Notes: a model not told the origin generated them from the letters alone. 64,000 nucleotides of DNA from Roridomyces roridus (GCA_029378245.1 JARKIF010000073.1:1-64000); one strand, 5' to 3'. Positions 33,731 through 46,962 are shown, counted from the first letter of the stretch. Translations and numbers: made by a program.

Positions 33731-35023
33731 ATGTCCCTCACGCTGCGCTACCTCCCATACGCACCTCTCCTAGCATTCCCCCTTCTGTTCTATGCGTTCT
33801 CCGGGCCCTCCCAAGTTCAGTCCAAGTCAAATTTGCTCCCAGGTCCAGTACAAGCCGGGCTCACGAGCCAGCCACATGATTCTCGAGCACGGGAGGTTTA
33901 TTCCGAAGACTGGACAGAAGGCGGCGCCTATGCACACCTTCCCACAGGAAAGGTACACCCTGTCTCGTGTTTTTCAAGGCTTTTTATACCGCACCAGGTC
34001 CGCTATTGGCTGCTTGGGCTGGAAACCGGCAAGAAAGTGAGCAAGAATTCATCTCATCTTTTGGGTGCTGACAGTTTCAGATTGTCCTTGTCCACGGGCT
34101 CACAATCCCCGCTATCGCATACGCCAAGCTCGTACCACTTCTTGTCGAGGCGGGCTATTGTGTACTCCTTTACGACCTGTATGGCCGCGGCTACTCCGAC
34201 GCACCGCAAAATATTCCGTACGACATTAATTTATACGTGACGCAGCTGGCTCTCCTGCTCCAGCATGTGGGATGGAACTCCACCAGGATAGTCGGCTATA
34301 GTATGGGAGGGCCCATCACCGCCGCGTTCCTAGCCTCGTTCCCGACGCTCGTGGAGCGAGATGTCGTTTTGATCGCCAGTGCAGGCGCGTCCGAGGTTTG
34401 ACCATGCCTGCTTTGACAACTCAATATGACGATGCCTAGACGCCTCCTCTGGGCAAAAAACTCTGGAATTCAAATCTGCCTGTTGTACAACGGTGGATAA
34501 CACGCAAAGTCATGGCGGTAGGTGCTTTGCACGGAAAGCATATATATCTTTTGAACGATTAAAACAGCGTGTTGTCGCGGCACCGAATGCTGACGACGAT
34601 ATGATACAAGAGGTGAGTTTCTTGCCGCCGAGTCCAACACGCCTTGAATATGTTCAGATTGTTCGTGTCCAAGCAGCTTCGCTTCCAGGTTACCCGCGAG
34701 CTGTTGCATCGTCCTTGTACGATGGACCCATCTTTCACATGCGTTGGGCATTCAAAGCCAGCGTGTGGTCGGGACGGCGGGTCCTGTTCCTGCACGTACG
34801 TTCCACACCTCCTCTCTGGAATTAATATTGCGGCCGTCTGATAAAAGCGCAGGGCCAGCGCGATGCGGTCGTCCCGCCTGCTGCTTCTCCTCTTCTTCGC
34901 TCACTTGTCGACTCCGCGGGCGGGGATACCACACTGGTACAGTTACAGGATGCGGGACATGATCTGACATGGACGCATCCGGAGGAGGTTGGGCGCGCAT
35001 TGCTATCTTTTTTGGAGGGTTGA
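33731..35023 (+). CDS. Alpha/beta-hydrolase fold protein
   Basis: Serine hydrolase, substrate unknown. The N-terminus (LPYAPLLAFPLLFYAF) is a signal anchor. Following exons give IVLVHGLTIPAIAYAKL (oxyanion region), the DLYGRGYSD strand, the nucleophile elbow VGYSMGG, then GQRDAVVP with the acid and DAGHDLTW with the catalytic His, ending LLSFLEG at 35021-35023. The triad is complete. Several introns of about 50 bp are needed (for instance near 33950, 34040, 34400 and 34800); exact borders in the cap region are uncertain. It lies 0.6 kb after the CE4 gene on the same strand and converges on the next deacetylase. Confidence 0.75.
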
Positions 35024-35274
35024 TGGCGGTCATGATCAGGCACGAAAGTAGTAGGGATTTTTGCCGTGTAATATCTAAATGCTCCAACAATCCGATGGTT
35101 TCGCCACAGAATACAGAAATTATCCCTGGGCACAAGCAAGTAAACGGAAGCTTCAGCGCAAGTGGGGGACTTTGGTCGAACCTTCAAGCTAGCTTCAAGT
35201 GGCATACATAATTTGAACCCAGTAGTGACATACATAGAAGGGAGTATCGCCATATGCGATCCTCAACGGAGGAT

Positions 35275-36350
35275 TTAAAGAACTTGGCCCGGAGGAGCGG
35301 GCATCAGCGCACCGTCCGGTGGCTGGTTCTTTGCCTTGAAATCGTCGCACATCTCTCCCATCGTCACCCATTCAACCCCTTCATGTTTATTGATGTACTC
35401 GATGATTCTAGAAATTCATTTCGGACATGGGCGGTGAGCTAAGAGAAATGGACAGACCTCTCCTGCATAAGCAGCGCGTGCGGGTGGCCGGAGACGTCGG
35501 GGTGAATTGTCATTGGGAAGACAAACTCATCGTACTCCCGATAAAAGTAGTCGAAATGATCCTGTCAATCTTCTGTCAGCTCGACTCGGAGAGCAGTGGA
35601 ATTGATACTATACAATCCACAGAGCCTCGACGTCGCGAGGATTGACCCATCCGTGACTGTTTGGCGCCGATTTGATGAACATCATGGGTGGGAGGTCGTC
35701 CAAGTACCAATTGGCGGGAATCTCGACGAGTCCCGTCGGTTGGCCAACGACCAGGGGTTTCATCCAAGTCTCGGCCTTGTTCGAGTAATCAATCTTGGTC
35801 CAGGCGTCGCCGGTGCGGAGCCAGTACATCTGACAGTCGTGGTGGCTCATCGAATGATCGTACTCGATCCCATAGCTTAGCAGCAGCTCCGAGCCTTCAC
35901 GGCTGGTCTCCCACCACGGAGCGACACTGCCTCGCGGAGGTTTGCCACAAAAGTCGGCAAGCATTCTGTAGGTCTTGTCCAACACGTCGCGTTGCTGTTC
36001 CACGGTCATGTCCTTTGGGTTCTCGTGAGAATAGCCGTGTAGTCCGATCTCATGTCCCGAGTCGCGGATGAGCGCGCACTCTTCAGGAAACGTCTCCAGC
36101 GAGTGACCTGGTATAAACCAAGTCGTCTTGATCTTGTACTTGTCGAAGAGCTTGAGTAGGCGGCGGGTACCAACTGTGCCTGCGAACAGCCCTTGGTAAC
36201 GAGATGCGTGAGTTACTACCGCGGATATGCACAGAAAGAATGACCTCGGCTGATGTCACTGGTGGAATCCTCTCCACCGTAGGAGCCCAGCCATCCACCG
36301 ACAGCGTCGAGGTCGACGCCATAGGAGACAAGGACCCGCTTTTTCGTCAT
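35275..36350 (-). CDS. Polysaccharide deacetylase-like protein (PuuE/HpPgdA type)
   Basis: The start at 36350 reads [20 protein letters not shown], giving the first Asp motif within 15 residues and no signal peptide, so it is probably intracellular. [13 protein letters not shown] supplies the two metal His. [11 protein letters not shown] and the C-terminal [17 protein letters not shown] match the HpPgdA/allantoinase-like branch of the NodB fold. The C-terminal exon runs to the stop at 35275-35277 (PAPPGQVL). Introns lie near 36210 and 35620. Bacterial relatives act on peptidoglycan or ureides; here the substrate is unknown. Confidence 0.8.
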
Positions 36351-38407
36351 GATTGTGGGCTGGGAGAGAGGAGCTTACGGGGGCCGTGAGCTGATAAATA
36401 GATAGATAGCATGGGAGCGATGAGTGCTTTTCGCACCGTGGTGTGAGTGCAAAGATAGTGAGTGATGGCCGGGCCGGCGGGCACCGATATTGATTACATG
36501 CGCGTCACGGCGTTACAGATACTCTCTACTCACGATCACCACGACCACCCTGCCACACTCCCTCGTCCTTTCGTCTCAACACATTATCATCCATCCTCGA
36601 CGAGTTCAAGACCGCTGGATCTCAGTTTTTGCAACTTTTAGCCGGGTTTTGAATGGAGGAGCGGCGGATGTAGTTTTCGATGGACCGAGCCAGAGGTGCG
36701 TCTGCTAGCACCTTGCTCCTGCCTCACAGGACTCCTAAATCCACAGCCTCCATAGATTACGTTTCCGGTGCTCTCAAAACGCCCGGCTTGGCCACCTGCT
36801 CGCTGGATAACGTGCGCCGTGGTATGCCGCTCCGACTGCCTTTGACTCCCTCAGTCCACTACTCCCATCGACTATCACGCTGACCGTCGCCTAGCTAGCC
36901 GCTCATCTCCTCCCGTGACAATGACCGCACGGATTGACCTACAACAGATTGGATTCCTCATCCACCGCTCCGTCCCCCACTGCCTCTGTGGGCACTGCCT
37001 GGCCCGTCTCGCTGTGGTTCTGCACCCACCGTTCGGCCGCACCTTGTCTCCATCTTTCTACTCGTATCACACGCATTTCAGCCCGCATTCGCCGTATGGT
37101 GCAACATGCCGTCGTAGGGAATTTCTTTCTCTCTTTCTCTTTCTCTCAGACGGCGAAGCAGAGGGTGGAGAGGGCCGTGGAGAGGGTATCGTGGGAGGGA
37201 CACAGGGGGGGCGCTGCCACCTGGGGCGTGCATGCGCATTGTGCGTCGATATTGCGGCTGCAAATTACATGCCTTTTTTTGTCGCGGCTCCATCCATGAT
37301 TCTTGGCCGCCATGACGCCAAAACACTTCTCTTTGATGTCAGGACTCAGCTTCACTTCGCGGATCGGCCGTGAACGAGTCTGGTTTGTTCGATCCGCGCC
37401 ACCGCGTTATCTAGTCGACGCGCGCCGCTGTCCCGGAGTCTAGCTTCGGCTTTCTTTCCTCAATGGGCAGGCTGCCCATATCAAAACTCTAACACGGAAA
37501 AGACCCTCCTTTAGAATTCAATGTTCATATTCAAGATGAGAGGCTCCCGCGCTACCTTTTTAAGGTAAGCACATCGATTTCGCGCCACTGAAGGACGCTT
37601 CACAGCAGAATATCTCCCGCTTCCATTCGACCGTCGTGTCATCCGTCCTGTTCCATCCCAGACCCAATTCTGCTCGGGCCAATGTGACAAGCCGTCGTTG
37701 CGGGCATGTACAGGACTTTCTTTGTTCCACTCTAAGTATGCTTGTTTGGACTTGTTTAATTTTCCTCTCGGATTTCAACAAATCCGAGATTGGGTGGCGG
37801 CGGCGGCGTCCGATCCAGGCTGAAAATAGTGTGTAATCTCCTTTTCAATGTGAGGTCTCGCAATTTCCCTACAATTGACCTCTTATACCGTCCGATAGAC
37901 ACTTTCAGGCACCCGAGCCCAATGTAGGACTATCGCAGCGGTGGTTTCCAAAAAGTCGAGGGCGTGGCCTCGTTGTAGAATCGGCGCCTGAGGATATACT
38001 ACCCAAACTTGAAGCACCCGCGGTTACCAAGAAACACGGTGAAACTTTCAAGGTCGCGCGAGCGTCGGTGGGTCGGATAGCGGGACAAGGACAAACCGTG
38101 GCATTAAATGCTAAGTACTACCATCGAGCTACCGGGCCCCGAGTTGACCCGTCTGAATCTTGGACAAGGTGTGAGTCGGTGACGTCTTCGAAGAGCATTT
38201 AGCATATACTAAAGATAACACAGAATAACATTCGTATCGTGCGCTTGTCGTGCGCCCGTATTGGGCTACATATGCGGGGATTAAGGTGAGTAAAGGTTGG
38301 GCTATCTTTCGAGTATTCCATTCTCTCATATCTATCCAGTTTCTGCTGGTACACTACCAACTGTGGCGCCGGCGATTCAAGCGAGGCTATACTTATCACG
38401 TCGGTGG
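36351..38407. other. Long intergenic region, no gene recognised
   Basis: About 2 kb with short frames only. A CT-rich stretch lies near 37120-37150. No motif, relic or repeat could be assigned. Confidence 0.4.
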
Positions 38408-38415
38408 ACCTACTG

Positions 38416-38974
38416 GTAGGGCTGTGTTAAGAATGAAATGTTAAATAACCGGATTGATCTCAACATGTTATTTAACACGTGATTGGATATTTAACATGGG
38501 GACCCCTTCAGAAGGGTGTCATAAATATGTTACAAATTCAATTATGCAGCGGAGGCCTCCACTGATCTGTACTGAGACAAAAAAATGAGTTTCGCTGGTG
38601 CACCTATCATCAGAGTTCGTCGTCTCCCTTGGGTCTGTCTGATGTGTGACTGATGTGTGACTTCCTTTTCCAGCGCTGACGCGGCCACTTCCATCTGCCA
38701 CTTCCATCAAGCCGACTGAACCTGGAGGCAAGCCGGATGAATATGCGATTGAGGACTGCCTCAAGTAGTTTATGACACTTATATAGCCCTCCCAGTGTTA
38801 TTTAACAGTTATTTAACATGTTAAATAACAAAAAAAATCCGCGCTCCGCGCGGTTACGGCATGCTAGAAATGGCTGTTATTTATCATTCTCAACAGCCTG
38901 TCGAAAACTATCTGAGGGTCCCCGAGACAAGTATGTTATATAGCAGACCCCAAAACATTTCTAACACAGCCCTA
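38416..38974. mobile_element. MITE with hAT-like ends
   Basis: A 559-bp element. The left end gtagggctgtgtta and the right end taacacagccctaa form a 13-bp inverted repeat (TAGGGCTGTGTTA). The flanks acctactg (38408-38415) and acctacag (38975-38982) agree at 7 of 8 positions, fitting an 8-bp target duplication. Inside are repeated palindromic units of the type gttaaataac/gttatttaac near both ends and a GC-rich hairpin (ccgcgctccgcgcgg) at about 38840. No coding capacity. Confidence 0.75.
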
Positions 38975-38982
38975 ACCTACAG

Positions 38983-39424
38983 CTTCAAAGTGATCCCGAC
39001 ATTGTGAGTCGCCATGCTGACCTCGAGGACTTGTACGTTTCCATGTTTCAAACCACAGGCATAGGTTCTCTCGGCCGAAATCTTGGTGGCCTTGGTTCTG
39101 CATCCGTCCTTTCAACCCTAACGGCACCCGTCTCAAACGTGTGTGGGGACGGTGGGAACCATGTGGGACCAAGGTCTCCGCTGGTCTCCGCTGCATTTAC
39201 CCCGCTTTGAAAGCTGTAGAGTCGTGCGCCACGCGACAATTGGCCGCTTCCGTCGATCTCATCGCGGAATCGCACTCCACTTTCGGCAATGTGGACCAGG
39301 ACTCCGAAATTATGACGACCCCTGCTTCTGTATAAATTGCGACCGCACCACAGAGCCACTCCTGCACCCAACTTCCTTCTGGCATCTCAGCCAGCCCATT
39401 CTCTTCTCCTCAAAAGACATTGAA
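38983..39424. other. Upstream region of the phosphate transporter
   Basis: No gene. A TATAAAT at 39331-39337 lies 88 bp before the transporter ATG and may be its TATA box. Confidence 0.4.
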
Positions 39425-41536
39425 ATGTCCCGACGTGGTTCGAATCTCGCAAGCTTTGAAAATGGAGGCGATACCAAACCGGCCTTCTACCTGACTGGGG
39501 CAGAAGCCAAACTCCTCAGCATCGCCGGAGTAAGTAATTTGGCACGATAACCATGTATCCTGTTGATCTTTTTACACAGGTTGGATTCTTCCTTGACGGT
39601 ATGCCTTTTTCTGAATACAAGTCTACCCACTCACTCATGCTGCTTCCAGCATACGACCTTTTTGTGATCAATCCCGTCGCAACCATGCTCCAATACAGAT
39701 TGTACGGTGGAGAGCCCATTCCAGCCGGCCTTCAGGGTGTCTTGAAGGCTGGTGCCAACATTGGCAGCGTCATCGGCCAGTTTGCTTTCGGTAGGTTGAT
39801 GATATTTCTTGGATTCAAAATTGAATCATGCGCATTAGGATACCTCGCCGACGCATTGGGTCGGAAGGCCATCTACGGCAAGGAACTCATGCTAATCATT
39901 TTCGCCACTATCATGTGTCTCACCGTCCCCACTGGTAAATGTTGAAAAAATTGCGTTCAATACCCGGAGTAACATCGCAACAGGATCACTCAAGCCCGAC
40001 TCATGCATCATCTACCTCACTGTCTTCCGTATAATTCTCGGGATCGGCGTTGGTGGAGGTAAGTCCATGAATGAATATTCGAACAGTTACCCACACCATA
40101 TTCAGACTACCCCATGAGTTCCTCCGTGACCAGTGATCGGGCTTCACTCCGCAAACGAGGGACCATGCTGGCGTATGTATTCGCCAACCAAGGCTGGGGA
40201 TCCCTCGTCGGGTCTCTCGTTACCCTGGTTACCCTCGCTGCTTACAAGCACGCCATGAATGATGAAGGCAAAACAAGCAAGGTCGACGGGGGTGAGTATC
40301 ATTTCGTGTCGAACATTAGTCGGCTGACGAGGATGCAGTCTGGCGTATCGTTGTGGGAATCTCTCTCATCCCTGCATTCGGCACCTTGTACCAGCGTTTG
40401 ACACTCCCCGAGGCTAAACGCTACGAAGAATCTCAAGCCCCTACCGCAATGGAGCTTGAACACGGTAACCCATCGTCAGAGTTTACGGGCAGTAAAATGG
40501 AGCACCTCGAACCCGAGGAAGTAAAGAAAGAGGCTCACTTCAAGGGTATGTTCATCTATGTATATTCTTCGTTCTTGCGCTGATGAATCGCAGAATTCCT
40601 GATATATTTCAGCGAGTGGCGGCATCTCAAACTGCTCATTGGAACGTCTGTCTGCTGGCTCTTATTGGACGTAGCCTTCTACGGGATAAATCTGAACCAG
40701 AATGTCGTCCTGCAGCAGATTGGTTTTGACGGCAGCACCGGAACGCCATGGGAGAAACTATTCCGCATTTCAACCGGGAACATCATCATAACGGTTCTGG
40801 GCTTTGTGCCAGGATACTATGCTACCGTCCTCACTATCGAACTGCTCGGTCGAAAGGTGATCCAGATCCAGGGATTCATCATGGCCGCTGTGTTTTGTGA
40901 GTTTGCGTTGACAAGGAAGAATAATCCAAGGCCTCATTCTATACAGTGGCCATTCTAGCGGCAAAGTTCCATACGCTCAGCAAACCAGCGTTCATAGTCT
41001 GTTTCGCGTTCCTGCAGGTTCGTCTCTTTGATCCCTCTTCCCGATACATCGCGTTGAACTCTGGCAGTTCTTCTTCAACTTTGGTGCCAATACGTGAGTG
41101 CATACCATCCTCCAGTTTATCCTCGACGCTGACAATGTGTAGAACAACATATGTAAGTCTCTCGCCGTGAGTACCAAGCTAGATGCTCAATTCTTGTCCC
41201 TTGAAGTGCTACCCAGCGGTACGTCTCATGCATCCAACGTCAGACAGAGTATAGACCAACATCTCATACCCCTCGCAGGAGGTCTTCCCGACAAAATTCA
41301 AGGCGTTTGCACACGGCCTTTCGGCGGCGGCGGGCAAGGCGGGCGCTATTATCAGTGCCCTGGTATTCAACTCTCTGAGCACCAAGATCGGCACCGACAA
41401 AGTTCTTTAGATTTTCGTTGGCTGCTGTATCGCCGGTGCATTCTTTACCCTCTTGCTCCCCGAAGTTCGCGGCAGGGACCCCGATGAAGTGTTGGCCCAT
41501 GAGATGGCCGAGGAGCGCCGGCATATGCATAGATAG
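39425..41536 (+). CDS. Inorganic phosphate:H+ symporter of the major facilitator superfamily (PHO84-like)
   Basis: Plasma-membrane phosphate uptake transporter by family. The start [15 protein letters not shown] is followed by the first helix with [15 protein letters not shown] (split by the intron at about 39600-39650), [29 protein letters not shown], then [15 protein letters not shown] after the cytosolic loop, [12 protein letters not shown], and [25 protein letters not shown] near the end. The stop is at 41534-41536 after HMHR. The region around TTYxxPAE is cut by introns into two micro-exons of 10 nt (41143-41152) and 12 nt (41207-41218). All PHO84 signatures are present; the gene looks functional. 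Confidence 0.88.
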
Positions 41537-41935
41537 CTGTTCTCAGCTCCGTCTCGCCTCATTTTTTTTTTGTTACAGTAATATGGATGTAATTCTCCCC
41601 CACATGCTATACCTTCCGCTGACTTCTTTCGCGTCGCTGCTGTTCAGCCGGTGCAAGACACTGTGGTCAATTCCACTCATAATCATACAAGTCAGGCCTA
41701 GTAATCATACTTCATGGTATTTAATCCAACCTGAGCTGAATCGTCCGCTGAGAGTTTATGGATTCCATGATGAATATGATCTAATACTAGAAAAACGGGG
41801 GAAGGCTCAATGAGGAGAGAAGTTATACATACAGCACTGTGAAAGCGACAGGCTCCACGGAGGAGTTTAGGTGGAAAGAGCAGCAGCGGCGAGGATGACT
41901 CACCGTGTCACCAGGTTCATTGCATCATGAGAGAT
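41537..41935. other. Intergenic, between convergent genes
   Basis: AT-richer 3' flanks of the transporter and the F-box gene. Nothing recognised. Confidence 0.4.
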
Positions 41936-43163
41936 TTACGGTAACTCAGCATTTCGCCTCCTCACCGACTCTCGAACGTCCAAAACTCCGCCTTCCGGCC
42001 ACCCTGCAAGATTCTGCTGCACGGCTGTACAGAAAAGGGTAAACGTCTCCCGCCCATGTGGAATCTCGGCGAACACGAGATCCCACACACAGCGAGACAA
42101 ACGCGGGAATGCCGCTGGAAGGACAGACAGCGGCTGTGCATTGGGAACGACCTCGAAGATTGCGAGATCTTTCGGGGCGAGGGGGCGGACGCTCGAGTAC
42201 CGCACGGGGAGGCAGATGTGGATGGTCAGGGTGCGGAGTGCGGGTAACGCGGCTGCGTTGGAGACTAAAAGGTCCGGAAGCGCCGGTGGGAGGAGGGCAT
42301 TGAATGGTCGGATTTGAAGATCCAACGAAACGAGATGGGGAAGGTGCGGAAGTTTGAATTCAAGGGAGGGATTGGCTACATGGTCTCGTCACTGAATCAC
42401 CGATATGCGAATGACGTCACGTACAGAAATATTCAAGCTGCAGGTATGCCAACGTAGCGGCAGCGGCGTCCAGGAGCTCCACAGCAGACGCGCTAGGCTC
42501 CTGGATCGTCAGTTGCGTGACTGCCGCCATGCACCTGGTGTTCGGTCGCAGGGCTACAAAGATGCTCTCCCAGTACATGGAGACTCGGAGGTGTCGGAGT
42601 TTTGGGAGAGCATCGTCGATAACAGCGTGGGTATCTTCGGATTTCTGTACAGTCACATTTTGAAGCGACAGGACGCGCATGTTCTGCATGATGAAAGCCA
42701 TCGTGTGCAGCGGGATGTCGAAGATGCTGATAAGATGGAGCTGCTCCAGCCCTGGCTGATGCAGGAAGTCGAATAGCGCAGACTGGAGCTCTTGGGCGAG
42801 GCTTGCCCAGCGTACCCCAACGCCTTTGATCACGAAACGTTGGATATTGGGAAGCTTGAGCAGCAGACGAAGGAGGAGATTCTGCTCCTCGGGGTAGTTT
42901 GATCTGGGAAGAACCACAGTCAAGTCCTTCACATAGGACGTGAGATGCGGTGACCCGGTGGCGAGGTTCAGAGCCCGCTCGATGGTGGGGCGCCAGTTTG
43001 TTCGATCATCGCCTTCGATTGCCAAGGACTTGAAGAGGATACGCTGTGCCGGGACGGCAAAGTGGCCGTTCACGAGGGAAATGTTTTGGAGCCATGCTCT
43101 TTCCACGACCGCGTCGAAATCGGCAAGAATGAGCTGTATGATTTCCTGCGGAATGTTTATCAT
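41936..43163 (-). CDS. F-box/LRR-like protein
   Basis: Two exons, 43163-42425 and 42375-41936, joined by a 49-bp intron (gtacgt..tgtag), give 392 residues. The N-terminus IPQEIIQLILADF..LVNGHFAVPAQRILFKSL has the spacing of mushroom F-box domains, followed by Leu-rich repeats to the end. It is probably a substrate adaptor of an SCF ubiquitin ligase. It is not closely similar to the F-box gene at 6446 outside the general pattern. Target unknown. Confidence 0.75.
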
Positions 43164-43864
43164 GGAAGACGGAAGAGAGAGGCTGACACGTGTACATTTG
43201 ATTTATGAGTCACCCTGATGATCAATCTTCTTCATCGGAATCCATCTCGCATCCAGCTTGCTTCTCAACTGCTCGTGTAACAGTAGCAGAGGTCATAGGG
43301 GTCAGAGTGAAATATTGTGGACACTCTTTTTCAACCCTTTTTCGTTGCGGAGATACACTGAGATGGTTGATCCGCCGGAAAAATGTTCCTGTCATGCCGA
43401 CAGCAGTTTGATGCCCATCAAGTACCGTAGGCTGCCTGTGGAATGGCCACCTCCAACAGAAAGTAAAAAGTAATTCAACTCATTACATTGAAGTTGAATC
43501 GGTAGTCGACTGACAAGTCAACATCGCTGCAAGTTTCTTCCGATCATGATTTGATTTCAGTCTGATCGTGCATTTGATGTTCATTTCCTGCCGAATCAGG
43601 TAGAAGAATGCAATCAGTGCTTTTTGCATTTTTAACAAGCCCAGACGGCTCTGTGGACCTCAAATATACAATATTCGCCGTGCCGATGAGCTGTACCGGA
43701 AAGCGATGTCACCGGACATTATGTACTTTTGCTGCTGGCATACACCTGGCTGAGCGTTAGGCATGCGGCACTATTACTATATTAGTCCGTGTCGATTGTC
43801 AACGCCCGCACACGTGTACGACGACTCTTCCCGTTTGATAGCATCCACTTCTCTTCCACCCCCG
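43164..43864. other. Divergent intergenic region
   Basis: Contains the promoters of the F-box gene and P450 no. 2. No clear elements. Confidence 0.4.
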
Positions 43865-46118
43865 ATGCCAGGCGAGATGTCGATGCAGCAGCTGGCTCTC
43901 TCCGTCTCCGCCCTCATCCTCGGAGTGTACATCATTCAGCGACGCCTCACCTCAAACGCCCGGCCTCCTCCCGGACCCAGAGGCCTCCCTCTCCTCGGAA
44001 ACATTCTGCAGATACCCGGAACCGTGCGGCGCATGCTCCCTGCAAATTGGATCTGACATCCCTACAGCATCTGGCCACGTACTTTAGAAAGCTCTGCGAG
44101 GATTACGGAGGCTTCGTTTCTCTCAACCTGGCAGGCTTTGTGAGTCTCGCGTGACGGAGGCCCATGTATCTGCTGAGATCCAACTCCCTGCAGCCCGTCA
44201 TCTTGATCGGAAACATGCATCTAGCGAAGGAAATCCTCGAAAAACGATCTGCGAGCTTTTCCGCGCGTCCCCTCGTCCCATACTCCGTGCGTCACTCTGT
44301 ATCTCTCCTTTGCATCTCTATGCCTTCATGATGAATCCCAGCTGCATTTTGACCCCGCACAAATCTACTGGACAGCCGTCTCCGGCCAAACGCATTTTAT
44401 CGCCCGCAAGCTCACGGCGGGTGTCATGGCGGGCGTGCGCGCTGGGGACACTCAATCCCTGCAGCGCTTCGAGGCTTTGATTGGTATGATGCATCTACTC
44501 AAAGGGCGGGATTGGTTTCACGAGATGGAGAGGTGGGTGAATTTACTGCAGCTGCTTTGCGGACTAAGACTAACTGGAGTGATCGCAGAACGTCTACCAG
44601 CACGGCGCTAACTGCAATATTCGGATTGCACTGTCCGACGGGTGAAGAAACGGAACTCAAGGAAATTATCCCGGTACGCCGTCCTGTATGTTATTGATCT
44701 TCCCGCCAACTTCCTTCCAGTGGATAAGAGACGCTGTATCAATAGCCTCACCCGGCGCAAGCATCATCAACGCGCTCCCATTCCTCGATAGGATCCCGGG
44801 ACCGATGCCGTGGCGTACGCGGGCTGCGGCCTTTCGCAAGAAGGAGGACGCGATGTATGATAAGTTCGTGACTGAGGCTATTGAGGGCAAGGGCGCCGGG
44901 ATGAATACGTGGGTGGCACAGAACCTACTGCTTGTTACTCTTGCAGACTCTTCAGCTCAGATGGGCAGCGGCGTTCGCGAGCAAAGACAAGCCAGAGGGA
45001 GATCAACGGCGATTGCTGAATATTTTCTCTCTCGTGAGTCGCTTACTTACTAAATCCCTCCCTAAACTGATGGACGGCGGTTCACAGGCTTCCGTCGATA
45101 CGGTGTGGCGATTTCCCGAGTCTCCGGAGTCTCCGACTAAACTGAAACACCGATTGTGCAGACCGCGTCCAGCCTACACTCCTTCGTCCTGGCGTCCATC
45201 CTATATCCCGACTGGATTTCTCGTGCCCGGGCCCAGCTCGACGCCATCGTAGGTCCGGATCGGTTGCCTACGTTCAAGGATCGGACGAGTCTTCCCTGGG
45301 TTGAGGCCGTTGTACGAGGTGCGCATCTCTAATGTCACTCGCTCCAGGACTAAAATTCATATTTAGAGACACTTCGCTGGCGGCCCGCTGGTGAGTCTTC
45401 TTCGTCATCCATTCGATATCTGTATTCCGATTTCTCGACAGTTCGTTTCGCCCTCCCGCACCAATCCACTGCGGACGAGATGGTCGAATACAAAGGAAAA
45501 GAATACTTTATTCGCAAGGGCAGCATCGTTTTCCCCGTTACATGGTGAGTCTGTTCTGGCTTCCGACTCCTTGCTGATCATTAATATGTCCATGTGTCGC
45601 AGGGCAATCGAGCACGACATCGACAGATTCGAGGACACAGATACGTTCAACCCGGAACGATTCCTTGACACTGACGGGCAGCTGAGACCGGGGTACGAGA
45701 CGAGTGCGTTTGGATTTGGGCGGAGAGGTGCGTGGGCTTCCTTCCTTTCCTCCAAGTCCACCAGATTAAATGGCGATCAAGTATGTCCGGGCTCCCCATT
45801 CGCCGAACGCACCCTATGGATCAACATCGCCATGATCCTGTGGGCATTCAATATCCGCAAATCCGACCAACCTTTTGAGTACGGGGCCGGCGATGAGGCG
45901 TTCATCGGGGATGTGCGTGTACCTTTACTTCAACAGCGGTGATTTTGCTTAATTAATAAATTAAATCATCTTTGCAGATCACGAACGGACCTTTGGAGTT
46001 CCCCGCGGTCTTCGAAGCAAGGTCGGCGCGTCATGCCGAGGTGGTGTGGCGGGAATGGGAGGAGTGCGAAAAAGATTTGGGTGTTTTGATGCCGGCACCA
46101 CAGCGCGGTGGGCTGTGA
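43865..46118 (+). CDS. Cytochrome P450 monooxygenase (P450 no. 2)
   Basis: Same family as genes 1 and 3. Start MPGEMSMQQLALSV (alternative Met four and six residues later), an anchor helix, hinge PPGPRGLPLLGN, YFRKLCEDYGGFVSLN, NMHLAKEILEKRSASFSARP, YWTAVSGQTHFIARK, GLHCPTGEETE, an I-helix ASVDTT (Gly replaced by Ser), FKDRTSLPWVEAVVR, ExxR in ETLRWRP, the PERF block, heme loop FGFGRR plus VCPGSPF, and the end EFPAVFEARS to the stop at 46116-46118. About a dozen introns keep frame. Substrate unknown. The Gly-to-Ser change at the I-helix kink is worth noting but not disabling by itself. Confidence 0.85.
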
Positions 46119-46919
46119 TGCAAAAAGATGTATGCACTTGGAAGTTGGCAGTACTTGGAAGCTGCCCGTATTCATCTTGATCACGTGCTCCTTAGAGGCG
46201 CATCAACGATGAGTCATGACTCGGATCATCGCGTAGGGCTTTTTCCTCTTCTCCGTTTTGCCAATGAAGCGGAAATGCGACCTGGGGTCATCTTCACTGT
46301 TCTACACCGCCACTTCGATCCCTCTGTTTGTTCTGCGCTTCCGCTTTTGCTCCTCTGAGTCCTCCCTCTCTGCATTCGCTCTACTTGCTTTTGATTGGGC
46401 ACTCCCTTGCAAACCCACTAGTATCGCCTCGGTCAAGCCTCGGTCCTACATGTGGCCCATGTGGCCCACGACTAAAGTGATGGTCCTGTTCCTGTTCTTG
46501 TTCTTGTTCTCTCAGTCTCCTGCTCACTCAATCGGCCACGGAGCGTCCTACTGTAATTCCCCGACCTCGGATATAAGCAAATCCCCACCACCTGGATGTC
46601 GTGGCATCAAGATACTCCGCATCTCTATTGCACTCCAATCCGTGCTGTCGGATATGTTGTACATTTTTAGCTGCATCTCAAATTAACCTCGACCCCACAA
46701 AAATAGCACGGATTCAGTCCTCTCGTGCCCGCGGATCGGCCACGGACCGCAACTGAGCAACGGATGACCTTTTATATGTTGTTTCACGAGGACTGTTATG
46801 ATCAGTAGACCTCCACGTCCTCTTTTTCCGTTTGGATGATTTTTCCGACAGGGCCACCGGGAGAAATGGCAGTCGACAACTCCCTCACCAGCGGACCGTC
46901 CATTCCCCTGGCCCAGTGA
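46119..46919. other. Intergenic region, no gene recognised
   Basis: A frame at 46258-46686 is Ser/Leu-rich with no motif. Includes the polygalacturonase promoter. Confidence 0.4.
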
Positions 46920-46926
46920 TATAAAG
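46920..46926 (+). promoter_or_regulatory. TATA box of the polygalacturonase gene
   Basis: TATAAAG begins 43 bp before the ATG at 46963. Confidence 0.5.
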
Positions 46927-46962
46927 GACCTCCAGGATCCCGCAAAACTACATTCGCACCTG

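Noticed and set aside
36915..37373. Cys/His-containing 152-codon frame
   Set aside because: No recognisable domain and two overlapping alternative frames; treated as non-coding.
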